Positions 1-9,475 of a stretch of 64,000 nucleotides of DNA are shown here, piece after piece. The position numbers and the translations under genes were made by a program. Origin of the DNA: Deltaproteobacteria bacterium (GTDB lineage: Bacteria > Myxococcota > UBA727 > VGSZ01); the NCBI GenBank assembly GCA_016177705.1, contig JACOUT010000020.1:1-64000 (forward strand), given 5' to 3'. The notes under the pieces were generated by a model, which had not been told where the DNA came from, did not search any database, and worked only from the letters and a program-made list of their open reading frames with translations. The number at the start of each line of letters is the position of its first letter. Position 1 is the stretch's first letter.

Positions 1-692
1 AGCGGCAGCAACAGCAGGCGCGCGTCCAGCTCCTTGAGGCCGGCGCCCACCAACCCGACCACGCGCGGCTCGATGATGTTGAGGCGCCCGGCCTGGGTGG
101 CCGCGGTGAGCTGCACGCGCGGCCGCCGGCACGCGACCGGCGGCTTGGCTGTGCCGCCGGTCGGTACCGCAGTGCACTCGAGCGCGGCGCCGAGCCCCTC
201 GGCGAGCAGCACTTGATCGTCGGGGCCGTCGCTGAGCGGCAGGCCCGCGTTGGCGTTGTCGGCGTACTCGCCGCGCAGCGCCCGTCCCTCGGCGACGTCG
301 TGGCCGATGCCCAGGAACACCGCGCCCGCCTTGCCGGTGCCGGCCAGACCAACCACGTCGAGGAAGCGGGCGCGCGCCGTCACCTGCTCGGGCTTCTCGG
401 CCAGGAACTGCTCGATGAAGCGCTGCTCGGCGTCGCCGAGCTGGTGCGCCCACGGGTCGTCGCGCTGCATGCGGTCGCGAGCGGCGGTGTGCTCGACCAC
501 GATGTCACCCAGCATGCTGCGCTGCGACAGCATGCGCGCTTGCCGACGCGCCAGATCGTCGAGGTAGCCCGAGAAGAGCGCGATGGCGACGAAGCCGACC
601 GCGATGGAGAGCATCGAGCCGAGCGAGTGGCGCCAGTGCTTGCGCAGGTTGCGCGCCGCCATCCGGAGCAGCGCGGGGAGCAGCGTGCCCAT
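1..692 (-). CDS. ABC transporter permease, FtsX/MacB type (N-terminal part, cut by window edge)
   Basis: The frame reads leftwards from an ATG at 692 and has no stop before base 1, so about 230 N-terminal residues are seen. They begin MGTLLPALLRMAARNLRKHW, followed by a hydrophobic segment (SIAVGFVAIALFSGYLDDLA) and a long extracytoplasmic region, which is the layout of MacB/LolC/LolE permeases. The C-terminal FtsX domain would lie outside the window. Its start overlaps the stop of the LolA-like gene in a TGATG junction, so the two are translationally coupled. It is the second permease of this operon and would pair with the permease at 1472-2842 and the ATPase at 2839-3522. Substrate unknown; lipoprotein or lipid extraction is inferred from the neighbours. 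Confidence 0.8.
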   Translation of the reverse strand, partial: MGTLLPALLRMAARNLRKHWRHSLGSMLSIAVGFVAIALFSGYLDDLARRQARMLSQRSMLGDIVVEHTAARDRMQRDDPWAHQLGDAEQRFIEQFLAEKPEQVTARARFLDVVGLAGTGKAGAVFLGIGHDVAEGRALRGEYADNANAGLPLSDGPDDQVLLAEGLGAALECTAVPTGGTAKPPVACRRPRVQLTAATQAGRLNIIEPRVVGLVGAGLKELDARLLLLP

Positions 693-1447
693 CAGCGCAC
701 CGCGCTCTCGAGCGTGAAGATCGAGGCCGGGTGCGCCTCGGCCTTGGGCGCCCCAAAGCGCACCACCGACACCGCTCCCTCACCCATGGCATCGGTGATG
801 GTCATGCGCGAAATCAGCTCGAGCGGCTTGCCGGCCACCGTCAGCTTGTTGTCGTACTCGAAGGTGGCGGTCTTGACGACGTCGCCACCGACGGTGAGGA
901 ACTCGGCCTTGAGCGCCTGCCGGCCGCTCTTCGCCACCCAGTAACGGATGCGGTCATAGGTGGCCGACGGCCCTGTCGCCTTCAGCTCGAGGCGCCAGGC
1001 GGCAGCACCGCCGACGTCGTCCTCGCCCACGAGCTCGGCTGCGTAGTCGCGCGCGTAGTTGGTCGAGGCGACGTCGCCCGCCGCCGCCGGCCCGGCGAGC
1101 TTCTGACGCGTCGACACCGCCACCGGCTTCTTCAGGCCGGGCTTGATGAACCACAGGGCCCCGCCGCTGAACAAGAGCTTCTCGCCCTTGGCGTGCGCGG
1201 GCGCCGTCACCTCGGCCAAGGCGTCGTCGCCGCGCGCGCGCACCAGATAGGCGGTGGTGGTGGCGCTGCCGTCCTCAGTGGAGGTGACCTCGACGGTCCA
1301 GGTGATGCCCTCGGCGAGCCCGCCGCGCGCGCGGTCGGCGTCGCGCACCAGCGACGCGGCGTCGACGGGAGGCGAGGGCAGCCCGGGGGCCGGGGGCGCG
1401 GCGGCAGCGCAGAGCGCGGCGGTGAGGCTGGTCAGAAGCAAGCTCAT
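692..1447 (-). CDS. LolA-like outer-membrane lipoprotein-sorting protein
   Basis: 251 residues with a short signal peptide (MSLLLTSLTAALCAAAA). The body has features of the LolA-like family often named outer membrane lipoprotein-sorting protein: repeated beta-strand segments, a central DRIRYWVAKSGRQALKAEF stretch and a C-terminal region that describes cleft-forming strands. It would act in the periplasm as a carrier of a lipid-modified or hydrophobic ligand. It lies between two FtsX-type permeases, 24 bases after the first and overlapping the second by one base, so a dedicated carrier for this transporter is the natural inference. True LolA function is not shown; DUF4292-type or VioE-like folds would be alternatives. 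Confidence 0.75.
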   Translation of the reverse strand: MSLLLTSLTAALCAAAAPPAPGLPSPPVDAASLVRDADRARGGLAEGITWTVEVTSTEDGSATTTAYLVRARGDDALAEVTAPAHAKGEKLLFSGGALWFIKPGLKKPVAVSTRQKLAGPAAAGDVASTNYARDYAAELVGEDDVGGAAAWRLELKATGPSATYDRIRYWVAKSGRQALKAEFLTVGGDVVKTATFEYDNKLTVAGKPLELISRMTITDAMGEGAVSVVRFGAPKAEAHPASIFTLESAVR

Positions 1448-1471
1448 AGCGTTCCCTCCTCGTGACGGCGG

Positions 1472-2842
1472 TCAGGAGACCTGCTCGTGCAGCAGGCCGA
1501 CGACGCTCGCGCGCGTCTTCTTGCGGACCGCGAGCCAGGCAGCACCTGCGGCGAGCGGCACGATCAACGTCGCCAGCGCCGCGCACAGCGCCGGCGTGGG
1601 CGTGAGCAAGAACAGGATCGACCCAGGCACGCCCGGCGGGCTGAAGCGCGCGCCCGAGTGGTTGATCATGGTGGCGATGGTGAGCGCGAGCGCGAGCCCG
1701 ACGCCGACCGCCATGACCGCCAGCAGCGTGGCCTCGCGCAGGCACAGGCCGAGCACCTGGCCGCGGCTGAAGCCGAGCGCGCGCAGCATGCCGAGCTCGC
1801 GGGTGCGCTCGAGCATCGACAGCGTCATGGCGTTGACGATGGAGAGCACCACCACCGCCGCCACCAACAGGCCGATGAAGCCGACCAGCGACGTCAAGAA
1901 CGGCATGGTGCCCGCGTAGTACGGGCCAACCCTTTCGTCGTCGAACGGATAGACGCGCACCGGCACGCCGGCCGCGTCGATCGCCCGCTCGAGCGCTGCG
2001 GCCAGGCGGTGCGCGTCGCGCGCGTCGCGCAGGTAGACCGAGAGGTAGCTGACGGCGTCGGTGGCGTAGAGCTGCTGCAGCGTCGCGAGCGAGGTGACCA
2101 GCGTGCCGTCCTCGGTCTCGGCCAGCGGCGTGTGAAAGAGGTTGACCACCTCGACGTCGACCGCCGACATGGTGCCCGCCCAGGTGAGCGCGGCGAGCTG
2201 CACGTTGGCGTCGACGTCGGCCCGCGCACCCCCGGTGCGGACCGCGCAATCGGGCGCGAGCGCGGCGCTGCCGTTCGGCGGGCTGGCCGCTAGCTCATCG
2301 TGGATGCGCGTCTTGCCGAGCAGCTCGGCGAGCCCCGCGGAGAGCGCGGCCGCACCGGCGACGTTCGGGTAGCGCGCGAGCAGCTCACCCCGCAGCGGCC
2401 GCGCCAGCTCCGGCGAGGCGGCCTGCACTTCGGGATGCGCGAGCACGCGCGCCTGCACCTCGGGTTCGACGCCGAGCGCGCTGAACGGCACGGTGGTGCA
2501 GCCGTTGCCCGCGAGCCCCATGCCGATCAGGTGCCGGCCCACCAGCTCCACTTCCGGTGTGCCGCCAAGCACGCTGGTGATGCGGCGCTGGTCGTCGGCG
2601 GAGAGCGCGAAGCGCGCCGGCTGCGCGACGCCGCGCTCGAGGCCGCCGTCGCGGTAGATGGCCAGGTGGCCGACCTGCTGCAGGTACACCGTGTTGGTGC
2701 GCAGGAAGCGCTCCACGCGCACCGCGTAGCCGCCGATCAGCACGAGCCCGCAGAAGCCGAGCGCGATGGAGGCGCCGGTGGCGAGGTTGCGCCGTCGGTT
2801 GCGACCGAGGTTCCTCGCCGCCAGGCGCCAGCCGTGCTTCAT
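1472..2842 (-). CDS. ABC transporter permease, FtsX/MacB type
   Basis: 456 residues. An N-terminal basic stretch and helix (LATGASIALGFCGLVLIGGY) is followed by a periplasmic domain of about 270 residues and three C-terminal helices; the FtsX-domain landmark MTLSMLERTRELGMLRALG is clear at about residue 340. This is the usual four-helix MacB/LolC/LolE topology and length. The start overlaps the ATPase stop by four bases (ATGA), so it is coupled to the LolD-like gene. With the second permease at the left edge it would form a heterodimeric membrane part. Such systems extract lipoproteins or export lipids and peptides from the outer leaflet of the inner membrane; which substrate applies here cannot be read from sequence. 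Confidence 0.88.
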   Translation of the reverse strand: MKHGWRLAARNLGRNRRRNLATGASIALGFCGLVLIGGYAVRVERFLRTNTVYLQQVGHLAIYRDGGLERGVAQPARFALSADDQRRITSVLGGTPEVELVGRHLIGMGLAGNGCTTVPFSALGVEPEVQARVLAHPEVQAASPELARPLRGELLARYPNVAGAAALSAGLAELLGKTRIHDELAASPPNGSAALAPDCAVRTGGARADVDANVQLAALTWAGTMSAVDVEVVNLFHTPLAETEDGTLVTSLATLQQLYATDAVSYLSVYLRDARDAHRLAAALERAIDAAGVPVRVYPFDDERVGPYYAGTMPFLTSLVGFIGLLVAAVVVLSIVNAMTLSMLERTRELGMLRALGFSRGQVLGLCLREATLLAVMAVGVGLALALTIATMINHSGARFSPPGVPGSILFLLTPTPALCAALATLIVPLAAGAAWLAVRKKTRASVVGLLHEQVS

Positions 2843-3522
2843 GACGGCAGCGCTCCATCCTTGAGGTGCAGCACGTGGGCGACGCGTCCCATCAGCTTCT
2901 CGTCATGGGTGGAGAACAAGAAGGTGACCCGGCGCTTGTCGTTCAGCTCGAGCAGCAGATCGATCAGGCGGTGCGTCGTCGCGGAGTCGAGGTTGGCGGT
3001 GGGCTCGTCGGCCACTACCAAGAGCGGGTGCGTCACCAGCGCGCGCGCGATGGCGACGCGTTGCCGCTGGCCGCCCGACAGCTTGTCGGGCAACTGGTGG
3101 ATCTGCGGCTCCAGCTCGACGTCACGAACCGCCTGCAGCACGCGCTCGCGCCGCTCGTCGGCGCCCACGTCGGGGTTGATCAAGAGCGGCAGCTCGACGT
3201 TCTCGTAGACGTCGAGCACGGGCACCAGGTTGAACGACTGGAAGATGAAGCCGATGTGGCGGTTGCGCAGGCGGCTCCTGGCGTCGTCCGACAGGCGGGC
3301 GACGTCCTGCCCTTGCAGCAGCACGCGTCCCTCGTCGGGCTCGTCGAGACAGCCGACCAGGTGCAACAGCGTGCTCTTGCCCGAGCCCGACGGCCCGACC
3401 ACCGCCGTGAAGGCGCCCTGCGCCAAGTCGAAGGAGACGCCGCGCAGCGCGTGCACCACCGTCTCGCCGAGGCGGTAGCGCTTGTGCACCTGGTCGAGGC
3501 GGAGGAACGGTTGTTCGCTCAT
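2839..3522 (-). CDS. ABC transporter ATP-binding protein, LolD/MacB type
   Basis: 227 residues, the normal length for LolD. The Walker A motif GPSGSGKST is at residues 43-51, the signature LSGGQ at 148-152, and Walker B with the catalytic Glu (LLVVADEP) at about 167-174. The Q-loop region GFIFQSFNLVPVL is typical of the LolD/MacB/FtsE branch. It overlaps the TetR gene upstream and the permease downstream by four bases each, so tetR-ATPase-permease is one coupled unit. The protein would drive the two FtsX-type permeases from the cytoplasm. Identification of the family is firm, the exact transported substrate is not. Confidence 0.93.
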   Translation of the reverse strand: MSEQPFLRLDQVHKRYRLGETVVHALRGVSFDLAQGAFTAVVGPSGSGKSTLLHLVGCLDEPDEGRVLLQGQDVARLSDDARSRLRNRHIGFIFQSFNLVPVLDVYENVELPLLINPDVGADERRERVLQAVRDVELEPQIHQLPDKLSGGQRQRVAIARALVTHPLLVVADEPTANLDSATTHRLIDLLLELNDKRRVTFLFSTHDEKLMGRVAHVLHLKDGALPS

Positions 3523-4121
3523 GCGGCGATCCCCTTGATGACGAGGTCGAGCGCGGCTCGCGCCTGCGCCTTGAGCGCGCCGCGCTTGGCGCCCTTCTGG
3601 TGCCAGTCGACGATGCCCATGAAGTAGACCGCGAGCAGCACGTCGGCCGCCGTGCGCGCGTCGGCGTCGGCGCGGAACTGACCGGCCGCCTTCCCTGCCT
3701 CGACGATGCCGACCAGGATGCCTTCGAGCACCGAGATGCTCGGGTCGCGCGCCGACAGCGAGGAGGGCTGGCGCATCATCACCGCCACCGACACCTTCGA
3801 CAGCGCGGGGTGGGCCTCGTGCCAGTCGATGCCCGGCAGCACGGCGCGCTCGAGCAGGTGCGCGGCCGAAGCGTCTGCCGGCAGATCGGCGGCGTGCAGC
3901 GAGGCGCCGATGCGCTCGAGGATGAGCGTGCCCACCTCGACGAACACGTCCTCCTTGGTGGGGAAGTACGTGAAGAAGGTGCCCTTGCCGATGTCGGCGG
4001 CCTCGCTGATCTCGGCGATGGTGGTGGCGTCGATGCCCCGCTTGGCGAACAGCTCGAGCGCCGCGTGGGCGATGCGCTGGCGGGTGTCCTGCTTTCGCTT
4101 CTCGACCCGGGAGATCTTCAT
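3519..4121 (-). CDS. TetR/AcrR family transcriptional regulator
   Basis: 200 residues. The first 60 form the TetR helix-turn-helix: RIAHAALELFAKRGIDATT then IAEISEAADIGKGTFFTYFP, with the family GTFFTYF recognition-helix signature. The rest is a helical ligand-binding domain without a recognisable effector site. It is the first gene of the ABC/LolA-like operon and overlaps the ATPase gene by four bases, so it most likely represses its own operon. A 14-base perfect palindrome lies about 30 bases upstream of the start (4153-4166) and is a good operator candidate. The inducer is unknown; for this family it is often a lipid, fatty acyl-CoA or drug. Confidence 0.9.
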   Translation of the reverse strand: MKISRVEKRKQDTRQRIAHAALELFAKRGIDATTIAEISEAADIGKGTFFTYFPTKEDVFVEVGTLILERIGASLHAADLPADASAAHLLERAVLPGIDWHEAHPALSKVSVAVMMRQPSSLSARDPSISVLEGILVGIVEAGKAAGQFRADADARTAADVLLAVYFMGIVDWHQKGAKRGALKAQARAALDLVIKGIAA

Positions 4122-4152
4122 GCTGGCGCTAAAGCTAGCGTCTGGTCGAGTT

Positions 4153-4166
4153 TCTAGCTAGCTAGA
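4153..4166. promoter_or_regulatory. Palindromic operator candidate upstream of the TetR-ABC operon
   Basis: TCTAGCTAGCTAGA is a perfect 14-base palindrome within a locally AT-rich stretch, 32 bases before the TetR start codon at 4121. A second GCTAGC copy lies at 4134-4139. TetR proteins bind as dimers to palindromes in this position, so autoregulation is inferred. The site also lies near the 3' end of yedI (4193), which is transcribed in the same direction, so it separates the two units. Confidence 0.6.
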
Positions 4167-4192
4167 TTTTCTATCGTCCTGAATTCAGCACC

Positions 4193-5140
<948 letters not shown>

Positions 5141-5225
5141 GGTCGCCTGCCGTACCGACGCGCCGCGCCGGCCGCAATCGCCCCGCGCGCGCGCTCGTGC
5201 TAGTCGCCGGCCATCGGAGGCTCCC

Positions 5226-6167
5226 ATGAACAAGGCCCTGCCCCTGCTGCCGTTCTGCCTGTCGCTCTGCCTGTCGCTGGTCGCGAGCGCCGCGCGCGCC
5301 GAGGAGAAGGCGGCGCCGCCCCCACCTGCCCCGGCGCCTGCCCCTACGCCCGCGCCGCTCGTGCGCGTCACCGGCTTCGCGACGCCGGAGGGCGTGGTCT
5401 ACGACGAGGCCGGCGACCGCTACCTGGTGTCCAACATCAACGGCAAGCCGCTCGACCGCGACAACAACGGCTTCATCTCGGTGGTCTCGCCCGACGGCAA
5501 GCTGCTGGCCGCGAAGTGGATCGCGGGCGGCCAGGGGGGCGTCACGCTCAACGCGCCCAAGGGGATGGCCGTCGAGCAGGGCGTGCTCTACGTCTCCGAC
5601 ATCGACGTGGTGCGCACCTTCGATCTCAAGACCGGCGCCGCCAAGGGCGACATCGCGATCACGGGCGCGAGCTTCTTGAACGACGTCGCCGCCGACGGCA
5701 AGAACCACAAGGTCTACGTCAGCGACTCGGGCATGAAGCAGGGCGCCAAGGAGTTCGAAGGCACCGGCAGCGACGGCGTCTGGGTCATCGAGGGCAAGAA
5801 GGCCACGCCGTACTTCGCCGCCAAGGACCTCGGGCGGCCAAACGGGCTGTGGGCGACGGGCAAGGACCTGTACGTCAACTTCTTCGGCAGCGCCGACATC
5901 GCCAAGCTCGACGCCAAGAAGGGCAAGCTCGAGGCCACCGCGGCGCCGGCGGGCGGCGGTGACGGGCTGTACGTCGCCGCCGACGGCACCGTCTGGTCTT
6001 CCTCGTGGGGCGGCAACGCCATCTACAAGGGCAAGCTCGGCGGCGCCTTCGTCGCGGCGGTGCAGCACGTCGCGGCGCCCGCGGACTTCGCCGTCGACAC
6101 CAAGCGCAACCGGCTGGTGGTGCCGCGCTTCATGGACAACGCGGTCGAGATCTACGAGATGAAGTGA
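5226..6167 (+). CDS. Secreted SMP-30/gluconolactonase-like beta-propeller protein
   Basis: 313 residues from the ATG at 5226, chosen because GGAGG stands five bases upstream and a clear signal peptide follows (LLPFCLSLCLSLVASAARA). After a Pro/Ala-rich linker the mature protein shows repeated propeller blades, with landmarks such as VTGFATPEGVVYDEAGDRYL, a GVLYVSDIDVVRTFD strand, LGRPNGLW and PADFAVDTKRNRLVVPRF. These resemble SMP-30/gluconolactonase or NHL-type propellers that act in the periplasm. No specific lactone substrate can be assigned. A GTGCTAG -10-like element lies about 25 bases upstream. The gene converges with the TfoX-like gene, with only two bases between stops. Confidence 0.8.
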   Translation: MNKALPLLPFCLSLCLSLVASAARAEEKAAPPPPAPAPAPTPAPLVRVTGFATPEGVVYDEAGDRYLVSNINGKPLDRDNNGFISVVSPDGKLLAAKWIAGGQGGVTLNAPKGMAVEQGVLYVSDIDVVRTFDLKTGAAKGDIAITGASFLNDVAADGKNHKVYVSDSGMKQGAKEFEGTGSDGVWVIEGKKATPYFAAKDLGRPNGLWATGKDLYVNFFGSADIAKLDAKKGKLEATAAPAGGGDGLYVAADGTVWSSSWGGNAIYKGKLGGAFVAAVQHVAAPADFAVDTKRNRLVVPRFMDNAVEIYEMK

Positions 6168-6169
6168 GC

Positions 6170-6616
6170 TCAGCGCCGCTTCTTCGCGGTCTCCTTCTTC
6201 GCGGTCTTCTTCTTCGCGGTCTCCTTCGTCGTGGTCTTCTTCTTCGCGGTCTTCTTCTTCTTCGCGGTCGTCTTGGCAGGGAGTTCAAGCACGGCAGCGA
6301 AGGTGTCGCGCATGAAACGGGCGAGCGCGCCATCGTCGGCGACGACGTCGGCGGGCACGACGTACCAGCCTTTCATCGGTCGCCCGCCCATGGGATCGAA
6401 GGGCGGCGCGCCCGCGAGCCTTGGGAAGCGCTCGTGCAGGCCGTCGGGCAGGCGCACCACCACCTTGTCCTCGAACAAGCCGGTCCAGAAGTTGCCGCGC
6501 ACGAAGGCGCACGCGTAGCCGAACATCCTGCGCGGCTGCACGTCGGGGTGTGCCGGCAACAGCGCGGTGAAGCGACGGGTCAGCTCAGCGGGGGCCTGCT
6601 GCCATTTTCCGGGCAT
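6170..6616 (-). CDS. TfoX N-terminal domain protein with a histone-H1-like lysine tail
   Basis: 148 residues from the ATG at 6616. Residues 1-112 form a TfoX_N domain (MFGYACAFVRGNFWTGLFED then PMGGRPMKGWYVVPADVV). Residues 115-148 are a repetitive tail of AKKK, TAKKKT, KETAKK units with no aromatic residues. TfoX/Sxy proteins act in competence regulation in gamma-proteobacteria, but stand-alone N-domains in other groups have unknown roles. The tail looks like the lysine-rich arms of bacterial H1-like proteins and could bind DNA; that is inference. The DNA encoding the tail (about 6175-6270) is itself a CTTCTTCGCGGTC repeat, so its length may vary between strains. Confidence 0.8.
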   Translation of the reverse strand: MPGKWQQAPAELTRRFTALLPAHPDVQPRRMFGYACAFVRGNFWTGLFEDKVVVRLPDGLHERFPRLAGAPPFDPMGGRPMKGWYVVPADVVADDGALARFMRDTFAAVLELPAKTTAKKKKTAKKKTTTKETAKKKTAKKETAKKRR

Positions 6617-6686
6617 GGAGCACACTACAGCGTTCCCGCGTCGCGCCGGCATTGCCTCGCGGCCGCGCCTGCGCAAGCTCGAGCAC

Positions 6687-8390
6687 ATGAGAACCCTCGT
6701 CGCCTCGTGCGCGCTCATCGCCATGCTCGCGTGCGCCACGGCCCCCGCGCCGGCGCCCCCCGCCGACGTGGTCCTGCGCGCGGGTCGCGTGTTCACGGGC
6801 GATGCGGCGCGGCCCTGGGTCAGCGCGGTCGCCTGGCGAGGTGATCGCGTCGTCGCGTTAGGGTCGGACGCCGACGTGCAGCCGCTCGTCGGTGCCGCGA
6901 CCGAGGTGATCGAGCTGCACGGACGTACGGTCCTGCCCGGCCTGCACGACGCCCACGTGCACCCGCTCGGCGCCGGGCGCGAGCAGCAGGGCTGTCCGTT
7001 GTCGGAGGCCAAGTCGGTCGATGACATCCTCGCGCGCGTTCGCGCCTGTGCCGCGGCACGACCGGGAGATGGCTGGATCGTCGGCCGCGGCTGGGACCTG
7101 AGCTTGTTCCCGCAGGCCAACCCCCACAAACGACTGCTCGACGCCGCGGTGCCTGCGCGCCCGGTCTACCTCGAGGGCGCCGACGGTCACTCCGGCTGGT
7201 TGAACGGCGCCGGTCTCGCGAAAGCCGGCATCGGCAAGGACACGCCCAACCCTGCGAACGGCGTCATCGAGCGCGACGCCGACGGCACGCCGAGCGGCAC
7301 GGTGCGCGAGGCGGCGGCCGCCCTGGTGGAGGATCAGCTCCCCGAGCCCACGCTCGACGACGACGTGCGCGCGCTCGGCTGGGCCGTCGCGCGGCTCCAC
7401 GCCGCCGGCATCACCTCCATCATGGACGCGAGCGTCGACGAGCGGCGGCTCGCCGCCTGGCAGGCCCTCGCAAGCAAAGGCGAGCTCGCGCTGCGCGGCG
7501 TCGCGTGCATCGGCGTCGAGCCGACCGACGCCACGGCAGCGCTCGAGCACGCGCGCGCGTTGCGCTCACGGTTCGCGGACCTGCCGCTCGCGCCGAGCTG
7601 CGCCAAGATCTTCCTCGACGGCGTGCTCGAGGGCGAGACCGCCGCGCTGCTCGAGCCCTACCTCGATCGGCCCGACCACCGGGGGACCTTGAACGCGACC
7701 CAGGCGCAGCTCGACAAGACGGTCGCGCTGCTCGAGGCCGACGGCTTCGCGGTGCACGTGCACGTCATCGGCGATGGCGCCGCGCGCGCCGCCCTCGATG
7801 CCTTCGCCGCCGCGACCGCGACCAACGGCAAGGCCGGTCGCCACCGCACGCTCGCGCATCTGCAGCTCGTGCACCCCGACGACGCGCCGCGCTTCGCCGC
7901 GCTCGACGTCACCGCCAACGCGCAGTCGCTGTGGGCCTACCCGGACAGCTACATCCGCGAGGTCAACCTGCCGCAGGTTGGCCAGGAGCGCGTCGACCGC
8001 ATGTACCCATGGGGCACCTTGGTGCGCGCGGGCGCGAGCGTGGTCGGCGGCAGCGACTGGCCGGTGACCACCGTCAACCCGCTCGAGGCCATCGAGGTGA
8101 TGGTGCGCCGGCAGGATCCCGCGCTCGTCGCGGGGCCGGTGCTCGGCAAGGGCGAGGAGCTGGCGCTCGAGGTCGCGCTCGGCGCCTACACCGCGGCGGC
8201 AGCACGGTTGTTCGGCCACGCGGACGAGGTCGGCGCGCTGCGCCCGGGCGCACGCGCCGACCTCGTCGTGCTCGACGCCGCGCTGTCGGCGGAGCGCGCC
8301 GCGGACATCTCGGACGCCAAGGTCTGGCGCACCTACGTCGACGGCCGTGCGGTGTACCGCGCCGATGGACCGGCGGTCCCCCAACCGTAG
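6687..8390 (+). CDS. YtcJ-like amidohydrolase, predicted lipoprotein
   Basis: 567 residues from the ATG at 6687. The N-terminus is a lipoprotein signal (VASCALIAMLACATAP) with the modified Cys at about 16. The body is an amidohydrolase of the YtcJ/PF07969 type: an N-terminal strand domain (VVLRAGRVFTGDAARPW), the metal motif LHDAHVHPLG at about 86-95, KIFLDGVLEGETAALLEPY, a late GGSDWPV and a C-terminal GALRPGARADLVVLDAA. It should hydrolyse an amide or ester bond of a small molecule at the cell envelope; the substrate is unknown. The upstream gene (TfoX-like) is divergent with 70 bases between starts. Confidence 0.88.
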   Translation: MRTLVASCALIAMLACATAPAPAPPADVVLRAGRVFTGDAARPWVSAVAWRGDRVVALGSDADVQPLVGAATEVIELHGRTVLPGLHDAHVHPLGAGREQQGCPLSEAKSVDDILARVRACAAARPGDGWIVGRGWDLSLFPQANPHKRLLDAAVPARPVYLEGADGHSGWLNGAGLAKAGIGKDTPNPANGVIERDADGTPSGTVREAAAALVEDQLPEPTLDDDVRALGWAVARLHAAGITSIMDASVDERRLAAWQALASKGELALRGVACIGVEPTDATAALEHARALRSRFADLPLAPSCAKIFLDGVLEGETAALLEPYLDRPDHRGTLNATQAQLDKTVALLEADGFAVHVHVIGDGAARAALDAFAAATATNGKAGRHRTLAHLQLVHPDDAPRFAALDVTANAQSLWAYPDSYIREVNLPQVGQERVDRMYPWGTLVRAGASVVGGSDWPVTTVNPLEAIEVMVRRQDPALVAGPVLGKGEELALEVALGAYTAAAARLFGHADEVGALRPGARADLVVLDAALSAERAADISDAKVWRTYVDGRAVYRADGPAVPQP

Positions 8391-8403
8391 CGGTCCGGCG
8401 CCA

Positions 8404-9363
8404 TCACGACGGGCAGGCGGGCACGCGATCGACGCCGCCGAAGAAGCGCTCGGCCAGGAGCACCCACGCCTCCGCGTTCTCCTTGGTGCGGCACTTGAAC
8501 GGCAGCTTGACGGTGCCGCCCTGCAACACCGTGCGCTGCTCGACGAAGTAGCGCTTGGCCAGGTCGGCGGCGTACTCGGTGACGCCGTTGTCGGGCATGA
8601 AGGCGTAGTAGGTGCCGCCCTTGCCGCGCACCACAATCGAGTCGGGCGCGAAGGGCGCGAGGCAGGCGAGGTCATGCACGTCGCAGCGGACCAGGATGCG
8701 GCGGTAGATGGGGCCGAGCGCGCGTTCGGACCAGCGGCCGTCGCTCCCCTCGTCGTTCAGATGGAAGATCTCGTGCACCAGGGTCTCGCGCACGCGCGCC
8801 GCCGACGTGAACAGCGAGCCCGACACGTTGTACGAGATGCGCCAGCCCTGCGCGATGGCGGAAGGGGTCTTGCGCTTCACCGAGCGGAAGAAGCGCACGT
8901 CGAAGTCGGTCCAGCGGTAGTCGAGCGGCGCTTGCGTTTGCAGCGAGGAGTAGAAGGCGTCGATGTCGACGAGCGCTTGCGCGAGCCACACCAGGTGCTG
9001 TCGGTCCTGTTTGATCGGCAGGTGCGGCACGAAGTGGAGGTTGCCGCGGTAGGCCCCATCGAAGTCCTGCGAGGGCAGCAGACCGGTGACCGCGCCGGTC
9101 GTCGCGTACAGGTCGCGCGCGATGCGCGCCGCCTTGGCGTCCGAGACGAAGCGCGCGCCGAGCAGGCAGTCGATCTGCGTGCGTGCGTCCCCGTCGAGAC
9201 AGCGGCCCGCCACGCTCGGCAAACCGCCGTCCGCGGAAAACAGGATGGTGCGCGCCATCGCCGGGTCGATGGCGAACAGCGGCGCCGCGTGCGCCGGACG
9301 CGCGCCCTGGAGCGCCACCGCACACGCGAGCGCCGAGCACAGCGTCGTCAACGACCGCACCAT
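8404..9363 (-). CDS. Secreted protein with HExxH motif, putative zinc metallopeptidase
   Basis: 319 residues from the ATG at 9363 (an alternative ATG at 9372 adds three residues). A signal peptide (SLTTLCSALACAVALQGARP, cleavage near AHA) leads into a domain I do not recognise. VRETLVHEIFHLNDEG carries HExxH at residues 197-201, and a TEYAAD motif at about 262-267 could supply the third zinc ligand as in gluzincin peptidases. Six or more cysteines suggest disulphides in the periplasm or outside. It converges with the amidohydrolase gene and has a 112-base gap to the divergent dienoyl-CoA isomerase-like gene. Peptidase activity is inference from the motif only. Confidence 0.75.
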   Translation of the reverse strand: MVRSLTTLCSALACAVALQGARPAHAAPLFAIDPAMARTILFSADGGLPSVAGRCLDGDARTQIDCLLGARFVSDAKAARIARDLYATTGAVTGLLPSQDFDGAYRGNLHFVPHLPIKQDRQHLVWLAQALVDIDAFYSSLQTQAPLDYRWTDFDVRFFRSVKRKTPSAIAQGWRISYNVSGSLFTSAARVRETLVHEIFHLNDEGSDGRWSERALGPIYRRILVRCDVHDLACLAPFAPDSIVVRGKGGTYYAFMPDNGVTEYAADLAKRYFVEQRTVLQGGTVKLPFKCRTKENAEAWVLLAERFFGGVDRVPACPS

Positions 9364-9475
9364 CGAGCACATACTGAAGCAATAGACCACCCGACGCGCA
9401 CGCGGGTTCCTGGCAGCTTGCGGCAAGTCACTGGACAGCGATGGGGGGCGTACTACTGCTGCCCGCGGAGGACGC

